From Pseudomonadota bacterium (GTDB lineage: Bacteria > Pseudomonadota > Gammaproteobacteria > Xanthomonadales > Rhodanobacteraceae): a DNA stretch of 62,215 nucleotides. Below the pieces are notes generated by a model, which worked only from the letters and a program-made list of their open reading frames with translations, was not told the origin of the DNA and searched no databases. Each line of letters starts with the position of its first letter. The first letter of the stretch is position 1. The position numbers and the translations under genes are program-made. This document shows positions 46,960 to 56,716 of the stretch, piece after piece. The DNA is taken from the NCBI GenBank assembly GCA_021805685.1, contig JAJZET010000041.1, positions 1 through 62,215 of the forward strand, written 5' to 3'.

Positions 46960-46981
46960 GCGTTGCGAGGGAACGGAACCC

Positions 46982-47680
46982 GTGTCGTCCGCTTCCACCA
47001 TCCTCATCGTCGGAGCATCGCGCGGGCTTGGCGCCGGCCTGGCTGGTGGATTCCTCGAGCGAGGCTGGAACGTCGTCGGCACCGTGAGGGCCGACTCCCG
47101 TACCGGACTGCACGATCTCGCGGAAAGGCACCCGGGACGCGTCGGCATCGAAACGCTCGACATCAATGACGCCGAACAGGTCGCCGCCTTGCGCGGGCGT
47201 CTTGCCGGCAGGTCGTTGGACATCCTGTTCGTCAATGCGGGAACCACCACGCACGACCAGGGCGTGCATGCCGGCGAGGTTGCGACCGAGGAGTTCGTGC
47301 GCGTGATGGTGACCAATGCGCTCGGTCCCATGCGCGTCATTGAGGCGTTGCAGGACCTGGTGCCCGCGGATGGATTGATCGGCGCGATGTCGTCCGGGCA
47401 GGGCAGCATCGCAAACAACGAAACCGGAATGCGCGAGGTCTATCGCGGCAGCAAGGCCGCGCTGAACATGTTCATGCGCAGCTTCGCGGCGCGCGAGGCT
47501 GCGCATCCGCGCGCCATGGTGGCTCTCGCGCCGGGCTGGATCCGCACCGACCTGGGCGGTCCGGATGCGCCCTATACGCTGGAGGAGAGCGTGCCGTTGC
47601 TGGTCGACTTGCTGATCGCGAAGCGTGGCGTGCCGGGCCTGCAATACCTCGATCGCTTCGGTCGCGCCGTGCCATGGTGA
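46982..47680 (+). CDS. Short-chain dehydrogenase/reductase
   Basis: Classical SDR of 232 residues: cofactor loop VGASRGLGAGLA, active-site Ser in MSSGQGSI, and YRGSK as the YxxxK motif. NAG-type NVNAGTTT loop (FVNAGTTTHDQG) follows. GTG 46982 is the in-frame start, GAGGGA 10 nt upstream; the frame further upstream belongs to MerC's 3' end. Substrate unknown. Lies between MerC and the CDF gene in a zinc-linked neighbourhood. Confidence 0.87.
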   Translation: MSSASTILIVGASRGLGAGLAGGFLERGWNVVGTVRADSRTGLHDLAERHPGRVGIETLDINDAEQVAALRGRLAGRSLDILFVNAGTTTHDQGVHAGEVATEEFVRVMVTNALGPMRVIEALQDLVPADGLIGAMSSGQGSIANNETGMREVYRGSKAALNMFMRSFAAREAAHPRAMVALAPGWIRTDLGGPDAPYTLEESVPLLVDLLIAKRGVPGLQYLDRFGRAVPW

Positions 47681-47741
47681 ATGGCGGCTGGAACCCGTGC
47701 GGTGATTGTGTAACGCCGTTCGCGCTTCCTAGCATGTGTCC

Positions 47742-48704
47742 ATGAGCAACGCTTACTCCAGCCGGCGCGATCATCCGCATGCGCACGCTGCTGACGACCA
47801 CGACCACGACCACGATCATCGGGGCCTGCGCGGCCGCAAGCTGCTGCTGGCCTTTGCGCTGACCACGGTCACCATGCTGGCGGAAATTGCCGGCGGCCTG
47901 TGGTCGGGATCGCTGGCGCTGTTGACCGACGGCGGTCACATGATGGTGGACGCACTGGCCCTGCTGATGGCTTACGTAGGCGCGCGCATGGCATTGCGGC
48001 CGGCCGATGCGCGGCGCAGCTACGGCTACGGGCGGATGGAGGTGCTGGTCGGCTTCGTCAACGCGTTGAGCCAGTTCGTGCTGGTGGCCTGGGTGGTGTG
48101 GGAGGCGGTGCAGCGCCTGCTGCATCCCGGCGAGATCCTGTCCGGCATGATGCTGGCGGTGGCCATCGTCGGCCTGCTGGTCAACCTGCTGGTGCTGCGC
48201 AGCCTGCATGGGCATGCGCACGACGACATCAATCTCGCGGGGGCCAGCCTGCACGTGCTGGGCGATCTCCTGGGTTCGGTGGCGGCAGTGCTGGCGGCGC
48301 TGGCGATCCGGGCGTTCGGCTGGCTCTGGGCCGACCCCTTGCTGTCGGTGCTGGTGGCGATGCTGATCCTGGTCAGTGCGTGGCGGCTGCTGCGCCGTTC
48401 CGCGCATATCCTGCTGGAAGGCGTGCCGGACGGCATGGACTGTATCGAGGTGGAGGCTGCGCTGCAGGGCGCCCACGCGTCGATCCGCGGCGTCCACCAC
48501 CTGCACGTCTGGCAGCTGGCCTCCGGGTCGCGCATGGCTACCCTGCATGCCGAGCTGCACGATCCGGCCGATGCAGCGTCGGCCTTGCGTGCGCTCAACC
48601 GGCTGCTGCGCGAGCGCTTCGGCATCGAGCATGTCACGGTGCAGATCGATCCCGAGGATTGCCTCGACCAGGCACGGGGCTGCGCGGGACACGGCCATGG
48701 CTGA
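47742..48704 (+). CDS. Cation-diffusion-facilitator zinc exporter (ZitB/CzcD-like)
   Basis: Proton-coupled exporter of divalent metals from the cytoplasm; 320 residues. A His/Asp-rich N-terminus (HPHAHAADDHDHDHDH) feeds metal; six membrane helices follow with the metal-site Asp and His in DGGHMMVDALALL and LHVLGDLLGSVAAVL (HxxxD/HxxxD). The soluble C-terminal domain contains HLHVWQLASG. The His-Asp site pattern H-D/H-D indicates zinc. Start ATG 47742; a GTG 6 nt upstream is in frame. Confidence 0.93.
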   Translation: MSNAYSSRRDHPHAHAADDHDHDHDHRGLRGRKLLLAFALTTVTMLAEIAGGLWSGSLALLTDGGHMMVDALALLMAYVGARMALRPADARRSYGYGRMEVLVGFVNALSQFVLVAWVVWEAVQRLLHPGEILSGMMLAVAIVGLLVNLLVLRSLHGHAHDDINLAGASLHVLGDLLGSVAAVLAALAIRAFGWLWADPLLSVLVAMLILVSAWRLLRRSAHILLEGVPDGMDCIEVEAALQGAHASIRGVHHLHVWQLASGSRMATLHAELHDPADAASALRALNRLLRERFGIEHVTVQIDPEDCLDQARGCAGHGHG

Positions 48705-48784
48705 ACCGGGTTTGCGGCCGGCTATGGCGCTGCCGCGGGCGCTGCTATCATGTGCAGCCATCACGTATTCCTGAGGAGATTCCC

Positions 48785-48946
48785 ATGGGCAAGGGCGATC
48801 GCAAGACCCGTCGCGGCAAGACCTACCGCGGCAGCTACGGCAATACCCGCGTGCACGGCGCGCAGCCGGCCGTGGTTGGTGCCAAGCCGACCGTGACCAA
48901 GCCGGCCGCCGTGAAGAAGGCCGCGCCGAAGAAAAAGTCGGCCTGA
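48785..48946 (+). CDS. Small ribosomal subunit protein bTHX
   Basis: 53-residue highly basic ribosomal protein. The N-terminus MGKGDRKTRRGKTYRGSYG is the conserved Thx motif, found in Thermus and in a subset of Proteobacteria and chloroplasts; the C-terminus is a Lys/Ala-rich tail. GAGGAG sits 8 nt before the ATG. Standalone gene with its own terminator. Confidence 0.93.
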   Translation: MGKGDRKTRRGKTYRGSYGNTRVHGAQPAVVGAKPTVTKPAAVKKAAPKKKSA

Positions 48947-48970
48947 TACCCTCCGGCACGATTCGCGAAG

Positions 48971-48994
48971 AACCCCGCCCCGGCGGGGTTTTTT
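48971..48994 (+). terminator. Rho-independent terminator after the bTHX gene
   Basis: AACCCCGCC pairs with GGCGGGGTT, followed by TTTT; classical GC stem with T-run. Confidence 0.92.
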
Positions 48995-49052
48995 GTGGGC
49001 GATTCCCGGTCCGTGCATCGTTCCGGACGGGTGCAAGCGTGCCGCCAACGGC

Positions 49053-49082
49053 TTGCGCCGGGAATCATTGCGGATCTAGAAT
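49053..49082 (+). promoter_or_regulatory. Sigma-70-like promoter of the his operon
   Basis: TTGCGC (49053-49058), 18-nt spacer, TAGAAT (49077-49082). Transcription would start around 49089, directly at the left edge of the operator, so a bound repressor would occlude initiation. Confidence 0.55.
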
Positions 49083-49090
49083 GCCGGTCC

Positions 49091-49114
49091 AATGTGCTAA
49101 CGCGTTAATACATT
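49091..49114. promoter_or_regulatory. Operator palindrome abutting the his regulator gene
   Basis: AATGTGCTAACG followed by CGTTAATACATT. Ten of 12 positions are symmetric (GC versus AT at positions 6-7). It ends at the base before the regulator ATG. The TAACGCGTTA core is similar in style to TrpR-family operators; cognate binding by the adjacent protein is inferred. Confidence 0.75.
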
Positions 49115-49450
49115 ATGAAACGTCGATCGCTGGATCCCGAGACGCCCGTCGAGTCGGCCGAACAAAGCCTCTGCCAGGCATTGCTGTCGCTGAAGGACGA
49201 GTCGGAAATGGAAGCCTTCCTGCGCGACCTGTGCACGCCGGCCGAGCTGGAGGTGCTGGTGGACCGTTGGCGCGTGGTGCCGTACCTGCTGGATGGCGTG
49301 GCCTACCGCGAGATCCACGAGCGCACCGCGGTGAGCATCACCACCATCGGCCGCGTGGCGCGCTTCCTCAACCAGGGCAACGGCGGCTATCTCGCCGCGG
49401 CGGCGCGCGCCTCGCGCCGCCGCGCCACGGCGAAGAGGGGGCGAGCATGA
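49115..49450 (+). CDS. TrpR-family regulator (YerC/YecD-like) of the his operon
   Basis: 111-residue DNA-binding protein with the TrpR fold: TPAELEVLVDRWRVVPYLLDG followed by YREIHERTAVSITTIGRVARFLNQG, where the turn-helix TAVSITTIGRV is the recognition unit. It is placed first in the his operon, overlaps hisG by ATGA, and directly follows a strong palindrome, so autorepression and control of hisG-IE by histidine are likely. A TrpR-family 'HisR' has been proposed by others in Xanthomonadales; I recall this but cannot verify it. Cofactor (histidine or other) is not determined. Confidence 0.85.
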   Translation: MKRRSLDPETPVESAEQSLCQALLSLKDESEMEAFLRDLCTPAELEVLVDRWRVVPYLLDGVAYREIHERTAVSITTIGRVARFLNQGNGGYLAAAARASRRRATAKRGRA

Positions 49451-50340
49451 AGCCGCGCGATCGCCTGCGCATCGCGATGCAGAAATCCGGTCGGCTCACC
49501 GAGCCGGCGCTGGAGCTGCTCAAGCGCTGCGGCCTCACCTTCCGGCAAAGTCGCGACAAGCTGTTCTGCTTCGGCGAAGGCGAGCCGGTCGACCTGCTGC
49601 TGGTCCGCGACGACGACATCCCCGGCCTGATCGCGCAAGGCGTGTGCGAATTGGGCATTGTGGGGCGCAACGTGCTCGACGAGTTCCGCCTCACCGCCGG
49701 TCGAGAAAGCGAGCCGCTGGCCGAACTGCGTCCGCTGGGCTTCGGGCGTTGCAGGCTTTCCATCGCGGTGCCGCAGGAGTTCGACTACCGCGAGCCTTCG
49801 CAACTGTCCGGGCAACGCATCGCCACGTCCTATCCGGGCCTGCTCGGTGCATGGCTGCGCGAACGAGGCGTCGAGGCCGGTGTGGTGACCCTGGCCGGCT
49901 CGGTGGAAATCGCGCCGAAGCTGGGCACGGCGGATGCGATCTGCGACCTGGTGCAGAGCGGCGGCACGCTGGTCGCGAACCAGTTGCGCGAGGCCGACGT
50001 GCTGCTGGAAAGCGAGGCGGTGCTGGCCGGCCCGCAGAGCCTGCCGGCTGATGAGCGAGGCGACCTGGTCGAGTTGCTGCTCAAGCGCCTGGATGGCGTG
50101 ATCCAGGTACGCGAGTCGCGCCTGCTGCTGCTGCAGGCGCCGCGCGCCGCCCTGGAAGCGGTGACCCGGTTGCTGCCCGGCGGTCCCCAGCCGACCCTGC
50201 TGCCGGTGGCCGGCCAGCCGGACCAGCTGATGTTGCAGGCGCTGTGTGCGGGGGAAGTGAGCTGGCGCCAACTGGAAGAGATCAAGAAGGCCGGCGCGCG
50301 CGAGATGTTCGTGCTTCCCGTGGAGAAGATGCTGGCATGA
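49447..50340 (+). CDS. hisG: ATP phosphoribosyltransferase (long form)
   Basis: First committed step of histidine synthesis, ATP plus PRPP; 297 residues. The long form with a C-terminal regulatory ACT-like domain, so no HisZ is needed. PRPP loop region [22 protein letters not shown] is visible, with the substrate-binding N-terminus [20 protein letters not shown]. Histidine feedback acts through the C-terminus. ATG 49447 overlaps the regulator stop. Confidence 0.97.
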   Translation: MKPRDRLRIAMQKSGRLTEPALELLKRCGLTFRQSRDKLFCFGEGEPVDLLLVRDDDIPGLIAQGVCELGIVGRNVLDEFRLTAGRESEPLAELRPLGFGRCRLSIAVPQEFDYREPSQLSGQRIATSYPGLLGAWLRERGVEAGVVTLAGSVEIAPKLGTADAICDLVQSGGTLVANQLREADVLLESEAVLAGPQSLPADERGDLVELLLKRLDGVIQVRESRLLLLQAPRAALEAVTRLLPGGPQPTLLPVAGQPDQLMLQALCAGEVSWRQLEEIKKAGAREMFVLPVEKMLA

Positions 50341-50353
50341 GGTGCAACGCGCC

Positions 50354-51661
50354 ATGAAATGGATCGACTGGGACCTGCTCGACGAACCGGGGCGCGACAG
50401 CGCATTGGCGCGGCCTGCACAGTCGCGCGCGGCGGAATTGCGCGAGGGCACCGGCCGCATCATTGCGGATGTCCGCGCGCGCGGCGATGTGGCCCTGCGC
50501 GAGTTGAGCGCGAAATACGACCGCTGCGCGCTGACTGGCATCGAGGTCGCCGAAGCGGAGTTTGCCGCGGCCGAGGCATCACTCGCCCCTGAACTCAAGG
50601 CGGCGATCCGCGAAGCCGCTGGCCGTATCGAAGCCTTCCATCGCGCCGCCGCACCGCAGGCCGTCGGCGTGGATACCGCGCCCGGCGTGCGGGTGGAGCG
50701 CATGCTGCGTCCGATCCGGCGCGTGGGCCTGTACGTGCCGGCGGGCAGTGCGCCGCTGCCTTCCACCGCGCTGATGCTGGGCGTACCGGCGCGGATCGCC
50801 GGCTGCCGCGAAGTGGTGCTGTGCTCGCCGGCGCGGGCCGATGGTCGCTGCGACGCGGCGGTGCTGTACGCCGCGCGCCTCACCGGCGTGCACAAGGTGT
50901 TCAAGCTGGGCGGCGCGCAAGCCATCGCCGCGATGGCCTACGGCACGGACTCCGTACCGAAGTGCGACAAGCTGTTCGGTCCCGGCAATGCGTGGGTCAC
51001 CGAGGCCAAGCTGCAGGTGTCGTCCGAGCCGGACGGTGCCGCGATCGACATGCCGGCCGGGCCGTCCGAGGTGCTGGTGATCGCCGATGCGGAAGCCAAC
51101 CCAACCTTCGTCGCCGCCGACCTGCTGTCGCAGGCCGAACACGGGCCGGATTCGCAGGTGATCCTGGTCAGCGAATCCGCCGCGTTGCTGGATCGCGTCG
51201 AAATGGAAGTCGAACGGCAATGCACCGAACTACCGCGCGCGGGAATCGCCCGGCAGGCGCTGGCGCAGAGCCGGTTGATCTCGGTGTCGTCGCTCGCCCA
51301 AGCGGTGGAAGTGAGCAACCGCTACGCGCCCGAACACTTGATCCTGCAGGTGGCCACGCCACGCGACTTGCTGGCGCATGTCGAGAGTGCGGGTTCGGTG
51401 TTCCTCGGCGCGTGGACGCCCGAATCGGTGGGCGACTACTGCAGCGGCAGCAACCATGTGCTGCCCACCTACGGCCATGCGCGCAGCTACAGCGGCGTGT
51501 CGGTGGCCAGCTACCAGAAGCAGATCACCGTGCAGGAACTCAGTGCCGACGGCTTGCGCGCCATCGGCCCGTGCACCGCCACGCTGGCGGCTGCCGAACA
51601 ACTGGAAGCGCATCGCCGCGCGGTGACGTTGCGGCTGGCCGAACTGGAGTCAGCGACATGA
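50354..51661 (+). CDS. hisD: Histidinol dehydrogenase
   Basis: Two-step NAD oxidation of histidinol to histidine; 435 residues. Zn and catalytic residues in [13 protein letters not shown] and HILP-type blocks ([19 protein letters not shown] with the key Asn/His), and Gln/His ligands in [11 protein letters not shown] and [12 protein letters not shown] 50354 (MKWIDW) preferred; GTG 50342 also in frame. Spacing to hisG is 13 nt. Confidence 0.97.
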   Translation: MKWIDWDLLDEPGRDSALARPAQSRAAELREGTGRIIADVRARGDVALRELSAKYDRCALTGIEVAEAEFAAAEASLAPELKAAIREAAGRIEAFHRAAAPQAVGVDTAPGVRVERMLRPIRRVGLYVPAGSAPLPSTALMLGVPARIAGCREVVLCSPARADGRCDAAVLYAARLTGVHKVFKLGGAQAIAAMAYGTDSVPKCDKLFGPGNAWVTEAKLQVSSEPDGAAIDMPAGPSEVLVIADAEANPTFVAADLLSQAEHGPDSQVILVSESAALLDRVEMEVERQCTELPRAGIARQALAQSRLISVSSLAQAVEVSNRYAPEHLILQVATPRDLLAHVESAGSVFLGAWTPESVGDYCSGSNHVLPTYGHARSYSGVSVASYQKQITVQELSADGLRAIGPCTATLAAAEQLEAHRRAVTLRLAELESAT

Positions 51662-52788
51662 GCGTGCTCGATCTGGCGCGGGCGGAAATCCGCGCCCTGC
51701 AACCGTATTCCTCGGCACGCATGGAAGCCAGCGGTGGGCAACTCCTGCTCAACGCCAACGAATCGGCGTGGGCGCCCACCGGCGACAACGGCACGGGCTG
51801 CAACCGTTATCCGCAACCGCAGCCGCCGGCGCTGGTCGACGTGCTTGCGCGCCTGTACGGCATGCGGCGCGAACAGCTGCTGGTGGGCCGCGGCAGCGAC
51901 GAGGCGATCGACCTGCTGGTGCGTGCATTCTGCCGTGCCGGACGGGATGCCATCCTGATCCAGCCGCCCACCTTCGGCATGTATGCGGTAAGCGCGCGCA
52001 TCCAGGACGCCGGTGTGTTCGAGGTGCCGCTGCGTCGCGACTTCACGCTGGACGTGGATGCGGTGCTGGCTTCGGTCACCGATGCGGTAAAGCTGGTATT
52101 CGTCTGCACGCCGAACAATCCGGCAGGCAGCGTGGTGCCGCGCGCCGACATCGAGCGGCTGGCGCGGGCGCTGGATCGCCGCGCCCTGCTGGTGGTGGAC
52201 GAGGCCTACGTGGAGTTCGCCGACGAAGGCAGCGTGGCCGACCTGCTCGATACGTTCGACAACCTTGCGGTGCTGCGTACGTTGTCCAAGGCCTGGGCGC
52301 TGGCGGGCGCGCGCATCGGCTGCCTGCTCGCCCATCCGGAGGTGATCGGCTTGCTGCGCCGGATCATGCCGCCGTACCCGCTGCCGCTGCCCTGCGTCGA
52401 TGCGGCCCTGCTCGCGCTGTCGGGCTGGGGGCAGGCGAACGCGCGCGCCCACATCGACGTGGTGCGCGGCGAGCGTGCGCGCATGCGTGCGGCGCTGGCC
52501 CGCCTGCCGGGCGTGCGTGGCGTGCTGCCCTCGCAGGCGAATTTCCTCACCGTGCGCTTCGACGATGCCGATGCCGCGTATCGCTGCCTGTCCGAGGCGG
52601 GCATCGTGGTGCGCGACGTGCGCCGCTATCCGGGGCTCGGCGACGCGTTGCGCATCACCCTCGGCACTCCGGCGGACAATGCGCAGGTGCTGGCCGTGCT
52701 GGCGTCCAGTGAGGGTGTGGCCAACGGAGCGGCCTTCCTGAAGAGTCCGGCCATGGATGGCCGGGGTTTTGCCGGGGGATCGGCATGA
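51658..52788 (+). CDS. hisC: Histidinol-phosphate aminotransferase
   Basis: PLP enzyme, imidazole acetol phosphate to histidinol phosphate; 376 residues. PLP Lys in [22 protein letters not shown]-type start ([11 protein letters not shown]), [11 protein letters not shown] and VVDEAYVEF are diagnostic. C-terminal 25 residues beyond the usual end (GGSA) are poorly conserved. Overlaps hisD by 4 nt and hisB by 4 nt. Confidence 0.97.
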   Translation: MSVLDLARAEIRALQPYSSARMEASGGQLLLNANESAWAPTGDNGTGCNRYPQPQPPALVDVLARLYGMRREQLLVGRGSDEAIDLLVRAFCRAGRDAILIQPPTFGMYAVSARIQDAGVFEVPLRRDFTLDVDAVLASVTDAVKLVFVCTPNNPAGSVVPRADIERLARALDRRALLVVDEAYVEFADEGSVADLLDTFDNLAVLRTLSKAWALAGARIGCLLAHPEVIGLLRRIMPPYPLPLPCVDAALLALSGWGQANARAHIDVVRGERARMRAALARLPGVRGVLPSQANFLTVRFDDADAAYRCLSEAGIVVRDVRRYPGLGDALRITLGTPADNAQVLAVLASSEGVANGAAFLKSPAMDGRGFAGGSA

Positions 52789-53852
52789 ACAAGCGCAAGA
52801 TCCTGTTCGTCGATCGCGACGGCTGCCTGATCGAGGAGCCGGACGACGAGCAGATCGACAGCTACGAGAAGCTGGCCCTGTTGCCCGGCGTGATCGCCGC
52901 GCTGCAGCGCTTCGTCGCCGCGGGTTTCGAACTGGTGATGGTGACGAACCAGGACGGGCTGGGCACGGACAGCTTCCCCGAGATGCATTTCACCGGCCCG
53001 CACGAGCTGCTGATGCGCATCCTTTCCTCGCAGGGCATCCGTTTCCACGAGGTACTGATCGATCGCAGCTTTCCGCACGAGGGGCTGGATACGCGCAAGC
53101 CTGGCGTCGGCCTGATGCGCGGCTGGCTCGCCGACGACAGTTGGAGCCGATCCGCCTCGGCGATGGTGGGCGACCGCGAGACCGACCTGCAGTTCGCCGC
53201 GAACATCGGCGTGCGCGGCTTCCGCGTGGGGGCGCAAGGCATGGCCTGGGGAGAGCTGGCGCATCAGGTACTGGATGCGCCGCGCGTCGCTTCGGTGGTG
53301 CGCAACACCCGGGAAACCCGCATCAGGGTGCGCGTCGATCTCGACCAGGTCGCCGAGCCCAGGGTGCACACCGGCCTCGGCTTCTTCGACCATATGCTGG
53401 AGCAGATCGGCAAGCACGGCGGTTTCGCGCTGGAACTGGCCTGCGACGGCGACATCCACATCGACGAGCACCACACCATCGAGGACTGCGCGCTGGCGCT
53501 GGGGCAGGCATTGAAGCAGGCGTTGGGCGACAAGCGCGGCATCGGCCGCTACGGATTCTGCCTGCCGATGGACGAGAGCGCGGCGGAGGCGCGGCTGGAT
53601 CTTTCCGGGCGACCGTATTTCGTGTTCGAAGGGGGCTTCCCGCGCGATCGCGTGGGCGAGCTGGCGGTGGAGATGGTGCCGCACTTCTTCCGCTCGCTGT
53701 GCGAGACGCTGGGCGCCAACCTGCACCTCGCGGTGCGCGGCGAGAATGCGCACCACATGGTGGAAGCCTGTTTCAAGGCGGTGGCGCGCACGTTGCGCCA
53801 GGCGATCCGCCGCGAGGGCGACGAGCTGCCCAGCACCAAGGGGGCGCTGTAA
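52785..53852 (+). CDS. hisB: Bifunctional histidinol-phosphatase / imidazoleglycerol-phosphate dehydratase
   Basis: 355 residues, same size as the E. coli fusion. N-terminal HAD phosphatase with DxD-like nucleophile in [13 protein letters not shown] (Cys where Thr is common), [12 protein letters not shown] and [11 protein letters not shown]-terminal IGPD with [39 protein letters not shown] and [11 protein letters not shown], which hold the Mn-binding His clusters. Catalyses steps 6 and 8 of the pathway. Confidence 0.97.
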   Translation: MNKRKILFVDRDGCLIEEPDDEQIDSYEKLALLPGVIAALQRFVAAGFELVMVTNQDGLGTDSFPEMHFTGPHELLMRILSSQGIRFHEVLIDRSFPHEGLDTRKPGVGLMRGWLADDSWSRSASAMVGDRETDLQFAANIGVRGFRVGAQGMAWGELAHQVLDAPRVASVVRNTRETRIRVRVDLDQVAEPRVHTGLGFFDHMLEQIGKHGGFALELACDGDIHIDEHHTIEDCALALGQALKQALGDKRGIGRYGFCLPMDESAAEARLDLSGRPYFVFEGGFPRDRVGELAVEMVPHFFRSLCETLGANLHLAVRGENAHHMVEACFKAVARTLRQAIRREGDELPSTKGAL

Positions 53853-54442
53853 TGGCCGTGGTGCTGGTCGATGCCGGCGGCACCAACATCGGCTCGGTGC
53901 GCTATGCGCTGCAACGCCTCGGCGTGGATGCGGCGCTCACGGCCGATGCGGCGACGATCCGCGCGGCCGACAAGGTGATCCTGCCCGGCGTAGGCGCAGC
54001 CGGCCCGGGCATGGCGCGGCTGCGCGAGCTCGGCCTGGTCGAGCTGATGCGTTCGCTGACCCAGCCGGTGCTCGGCGTCTGCCTCGGCATGCAACTGCTG
54101 TGCGCGCATTCCGAGGAGGGCGATACCGCATGCCTCGGCCTGATCCCGGCTACGGTGCGCCGCTTCGCGGAGCGACCCGGCCTGCGCGTGCCGCACATGG
54201 GCTGGAACGGCTTGTCGGTGCAGCGTGAACATCCCTTGCTGCATGGCTTGAGTGCGGGCGAGCAGGCGTACTTCGTGCACAGCTATGCGGTGCCGTTGAA
54301 CGAGTGGACGCTGGCTTCCGCCGACTACGGCGAACCGTTTTCCGCCGTGGTGGCGCGCGGCAATTTCCACGGCATGCAGTTCCACCCCGAGCGTTCCGCC
54401 GCCGTCGGCGCGAAGCTCCTCCGGAATTTTCTCGAACGATGA
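53852..54442 (+). CDS. hisH: Imidazole glycerol phosphate synthase, glutaminase subunit
   Basis: Class I glutamine amidotransferase that feeds ammonia to HisF; 196 residues. Catalytic triad Cys in GVCLGMQLL, His and Glu in GMQFHPERS. NIGSVRYAL at the N-terminus replaces the common NLGSV. Begins inside the hisB stop (TAATG). Confidence 0.97.
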   Translation: MAVVLVDAGGTNIGSVRYALQRLGVDAALTADAATIRAADKVILPGVGAAGPGMARLRELGLVELMRSLTQPVLGVCLGMQLLCAHSEEGDTACLGLIPATVRRFAERPGLRVPHMGWNGLSVQREHPLLHGLSAGEQAYFVHSYAVPLNEWTLASADYGEPFSAVVARGNFHGMQFHPERSAAVGAKLLRNFLER

Positions 54443-55167
54443 GTTTCGACGTCATTCCCGCTATCGACCTGCGCGGCGGCCGCGTGGTGCGCCTGAAGCA
54501 GGGCGACTATGCGCAGCAGACCACCTATGCCGACGATCCGCGTGCGGTGGCGCGGCGCTACGCCAACGACGGCGCACGCTGGCTGCACCTGGTCGACCTG
54601 GACGGTGCGCGCTCGGGCAGCCTCGGCAATCTCGCGGTGATCGAGGCCATCGCTCGCGACGGCCTGCAGGTGCAGGCCGGTGGCGGCGTACGCGAGGAGG
54701 CCGACCTGCGGCGCCTGTTCGACGCCGGCGTGTCGCGCGTGGTGGTGGGCAGCGTGGCGATCCGCGATCCCGAGCGCGTGGCCGGCTGGCTGGACGGGCA
54801 TGGCAGCGAACGGGTCACCCTGGCGCTCGACACGCGCCGCATCGAGGGGCGTTGGACTCTGCCCAGCGCAGGCTGGATCGAAACGGAAACACGCACGCTG
54901 GACGAGCTGGCGCCGTGGTACGCGGCGCGGGGCGCACGCCATCTGCTCTGCACCGATATTGAACGCGATGGCATGCTGGCCGGCTTCAATCTCGACCTGT
55001 ATCGCCATCTCGCCGATGCCGTGCCGCAACTGGCGGTGCAGGCCTCCGGCGGCGTGCGTTCGCTTGACGACATTCGCGCGGCACGCGAAGCGGGCGCGCG
55101 CGGCGTGATCCTCGGGCGCGCGTTGCTGGAGGGCCGCTTCACGGTGGCGGAGGCCTTGGCATGCTGA
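54439..55167 (+). CDS. hisA: Phosphoribosylformimino-AICAR-phosphate isomerase
   Basis: Amadori isomerase, TIM barrel of 242 residues. Catalytic Asp residues in [14 protein letters not shown] and [13 protein letters not shown]; phosphate loops [11 protein letters not shown] and [14 protein letters not shown] 54439 overlaps the hisH stop; its 3' end overlaps hisF by 7 nt. Confidence 0.97.
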   Translation: MSFDVIPAIDLRGGRVVRLKQGDYAQQTTYADDPRAVARRYANDGARWLHLVDLDGARSGSLGNLAVIEAIARDGLQVQAGGGVREEADLRRLFDAGVSRVVVGSVAIRDPERVAGWLDGHGSERVTLALDTRRIEGRWTLPSAGWIETETRTLDELAPWYAARGARHLLCTDIERDGMLAGFNLDLYRHLADAVPQLAVQASGGVRSLDDIRAAREAGARGVILGRALLEGRFTVAEALAC

Positions 55168-55934
55168 GCCGGCGCATCATTCCCTGCCTCGACGTGCGCG
55201 ACGGCCTGGTGGTCAAGGGCGTACGCTTCCGCGACCACGTGGTGATGGGCGACATCGTGGATCTCGCGTTGCGCTACCGCGACGAAGGCGCCGACGAGCT
55301 GGTGTTCTACGACATCACCGCCAGCCCGGAGGGGCGCAGCGTGGACCGTGGCTGGGTGGAGAAAGTGGCCCGTGTCATCGACATTCCGTTCTGCGTGGCC
55401 GGCGGCATCCGTTCGGTGCACGACGCGCGCACCGTGCTGCATGCGGGTGCGGACAAGGTGTCGGTGAACTCGCCTGCGCTGGAGCGACCGGAGCTGATTG
55501 CCGAACTCGCCGCGGCCTTCGGCGTGCAATGCGTGGTGGTGGGCATCGACTCGCTGTGCGATGCCGACGGCGAGTGGCGCGTGCGCCAGTACAGCGGCGA
55601 CCCGTCGAAGACGCGCGCCCTGGCGCGCCGCACGCTGGATTGGGTGGCCGAGGCGCAGTGTCTGGGTGCGGGCGAGATCGTGCTCAATTGCATGGGCAGC
55701 GACGGCGTACGGCAGGGCTACGACCTCGAACAACTCGGCGCGGTGCGTGCGCTGTGCCATGTGCCGCTGATCGCCTCGGGCGGTGCCGGGGCCATCGAAC
55801 ATTTCCGCGCTGCCTTCGTCGACGCCGACGTGGACGGCGCGTTGGCCGCGAGCGTGTTCCACTCCGGCGCGATCGCGATTCCCGCGCTCAAGCAGTACTT
55901 GCAGGCGCAGGGTATCGCGGTACGTATTCCCTAG
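55161..55934 (+). CDS. hisF: Imidazole glycerol phosphate synthase, cyclase subunit
   Basis: Closes the imidazole ring and releases AICAR; 257 residues, TIM barrel. Catalytic Asp in [17 protein letters not shown] and [16 protein letters not shown], with [26 protein letters not shown] for phosphate and ammonia passage. GFR-type ring closed by Arg/Lys is intact. Ends before a 128-nt gap filled by an extragenic repeat. Confidence 0.97.
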   Translation: MLSRRIIPCLDVRDGLVVKGVRFRDHVVMGDIVDLALRYRDEGADELVFYDITASPEGRSVDRGWVEKVARVIDIPFCVAGGIRSVHDARTVLHAGADKVSVNSPALERPELIAELAAAFGVQCVVVGIDSLCDADGEWRVRQYSGDPSKTRALARRTLDWVAEAQCLGAGEIVLNCMGSDGVRQGYDLEQLGAVRALCHVPLIASGGAGAIEHFRAAFVDADVDGALAASVFHSGAIAIPALKQYLQAQGIAVRIP

Positions 55935-55937
55935 CTT

Positions 55938-56034
55938 GTCGTTCCGGCGAAAGCCGGGTTTCCAGTAGGCGAGTGTCGGGTCATCCAGTGTCTTCGGTAC
56001 AGGGACGGCGCATCCAGTCGCTGGAATGACGGCA
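55938..56034. repeat. Extragenic repeat between hisF and hisI
   Basis: Starts GTCGTTCCGGCGAAAGCCGG and ends CGCTGGAATGACGGCAG, with TCATCCAGTG and GCATCCAGTC copies inside. The ends are partly inverted (TCGTTCC and GGAATGACG). This matches a class of dispersed intergenic repeats in GC-rich Proteobacteria by recognition. It splits hisF from hisIE without an obvious terminator. Confidence 0.7.
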
Positions 56035-56083
56035 GAACCCCCTTTCATCGCACGCGTGACGCATGCCGGCAGCAGGTATTCCG

Positions 56084-56707
56084 ATGGCTGATTCCAACAC
56101 CGATCTTTCCCGACTCGACTGGCCGAAAGGCGACGGCTTGCTGCCTGTCATCGTGCAGCACTGGCTGAGCGGCGAGGTGCTGATGCTCGGCTACATGAAT
56201 GCGGAGGCCCTGGCGGAAACCCGGCGCAGCGGCCGCGTCACCTTCTGGAGCCGCAGCAAGCAGCGCCTCTGGACCAAGGGCGAGCGCTCCGGGCATGTGC
56301 TGGCGCTGAAGTCCATCCGCGTCGATTGCGATGCCGACACCCTGCTGGTGCAGGCCGAGCCGCATGGCCCGACCTGCCACAACGGAACGTCCAGTTGCTT
56401 CGGCGATGAGGCGGGTCTGCCGCTGGGCTTCCTCGCCGAGCTCGATGCGCTCGTGGCGCAGCGCGATGCCGGGCGCCCGCAAGGCAGCTACACCACCGCG
56501 TTGTTCGAGGGTGGTATCCGCCGCATCGCGCAGAAAGTGGGCGAGGAGGGCGTGGAGACCGCGCTCGCCGCCGTGGCTCAGGGCGAGGAGGAGTTGCTGG
56601 GCGAAGCGGCGGATCTCCTGTTCCACCTTGCCGTGTTGCTGCGTGCGCGGGGGTTGTCGTTGGCCGATGCAGTAGCCGTGCTGGCGCGGCGTCACGCCAC
56701 GCGTTGA
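56084..56707 (+). CDS. hisI: Bifunctional phosphoribosyl-AMP cyclohydrolase / phosphoribosyl-ATP pyrophosphatase
   Basis: HisIE fusion of 207 residues catalysing steps 2 and 3. N-terminal cyclohydrolase with zinc-binding Cys/His pattern (VDCDADTLLV, GPTCHNGTSSCF). C-terminal MazG-like pyrophosphatase with QKVGEEGVETALAAV and GEAADLLFHLAVLL, holding the acidic metal site. ATG 56084 chosen because AGCAGG precedes it; ATG 56063 is in frame but closer to the repeat. Confidence 0.95.
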   Translation: MADSNTDLSRLDWPKGDGLLPVIVQHWLSGEVLMLGYMNAEALAETRRSGRVTFWSRSKQRLWTKGERSGHVLALKSIRVDCDADTLLVQAEPHGPTCHNGTSSCFGDEAGLPLGFLAELDALVAQRDAGRPQGSYTTALFEGGIRRIAQKVGEEGVETALAAVAQGEEELLGEAADLLFHLAVLLRARGLSLADAVAVLARRHATR

Positions 56708-56716
56708 CACACGGTT

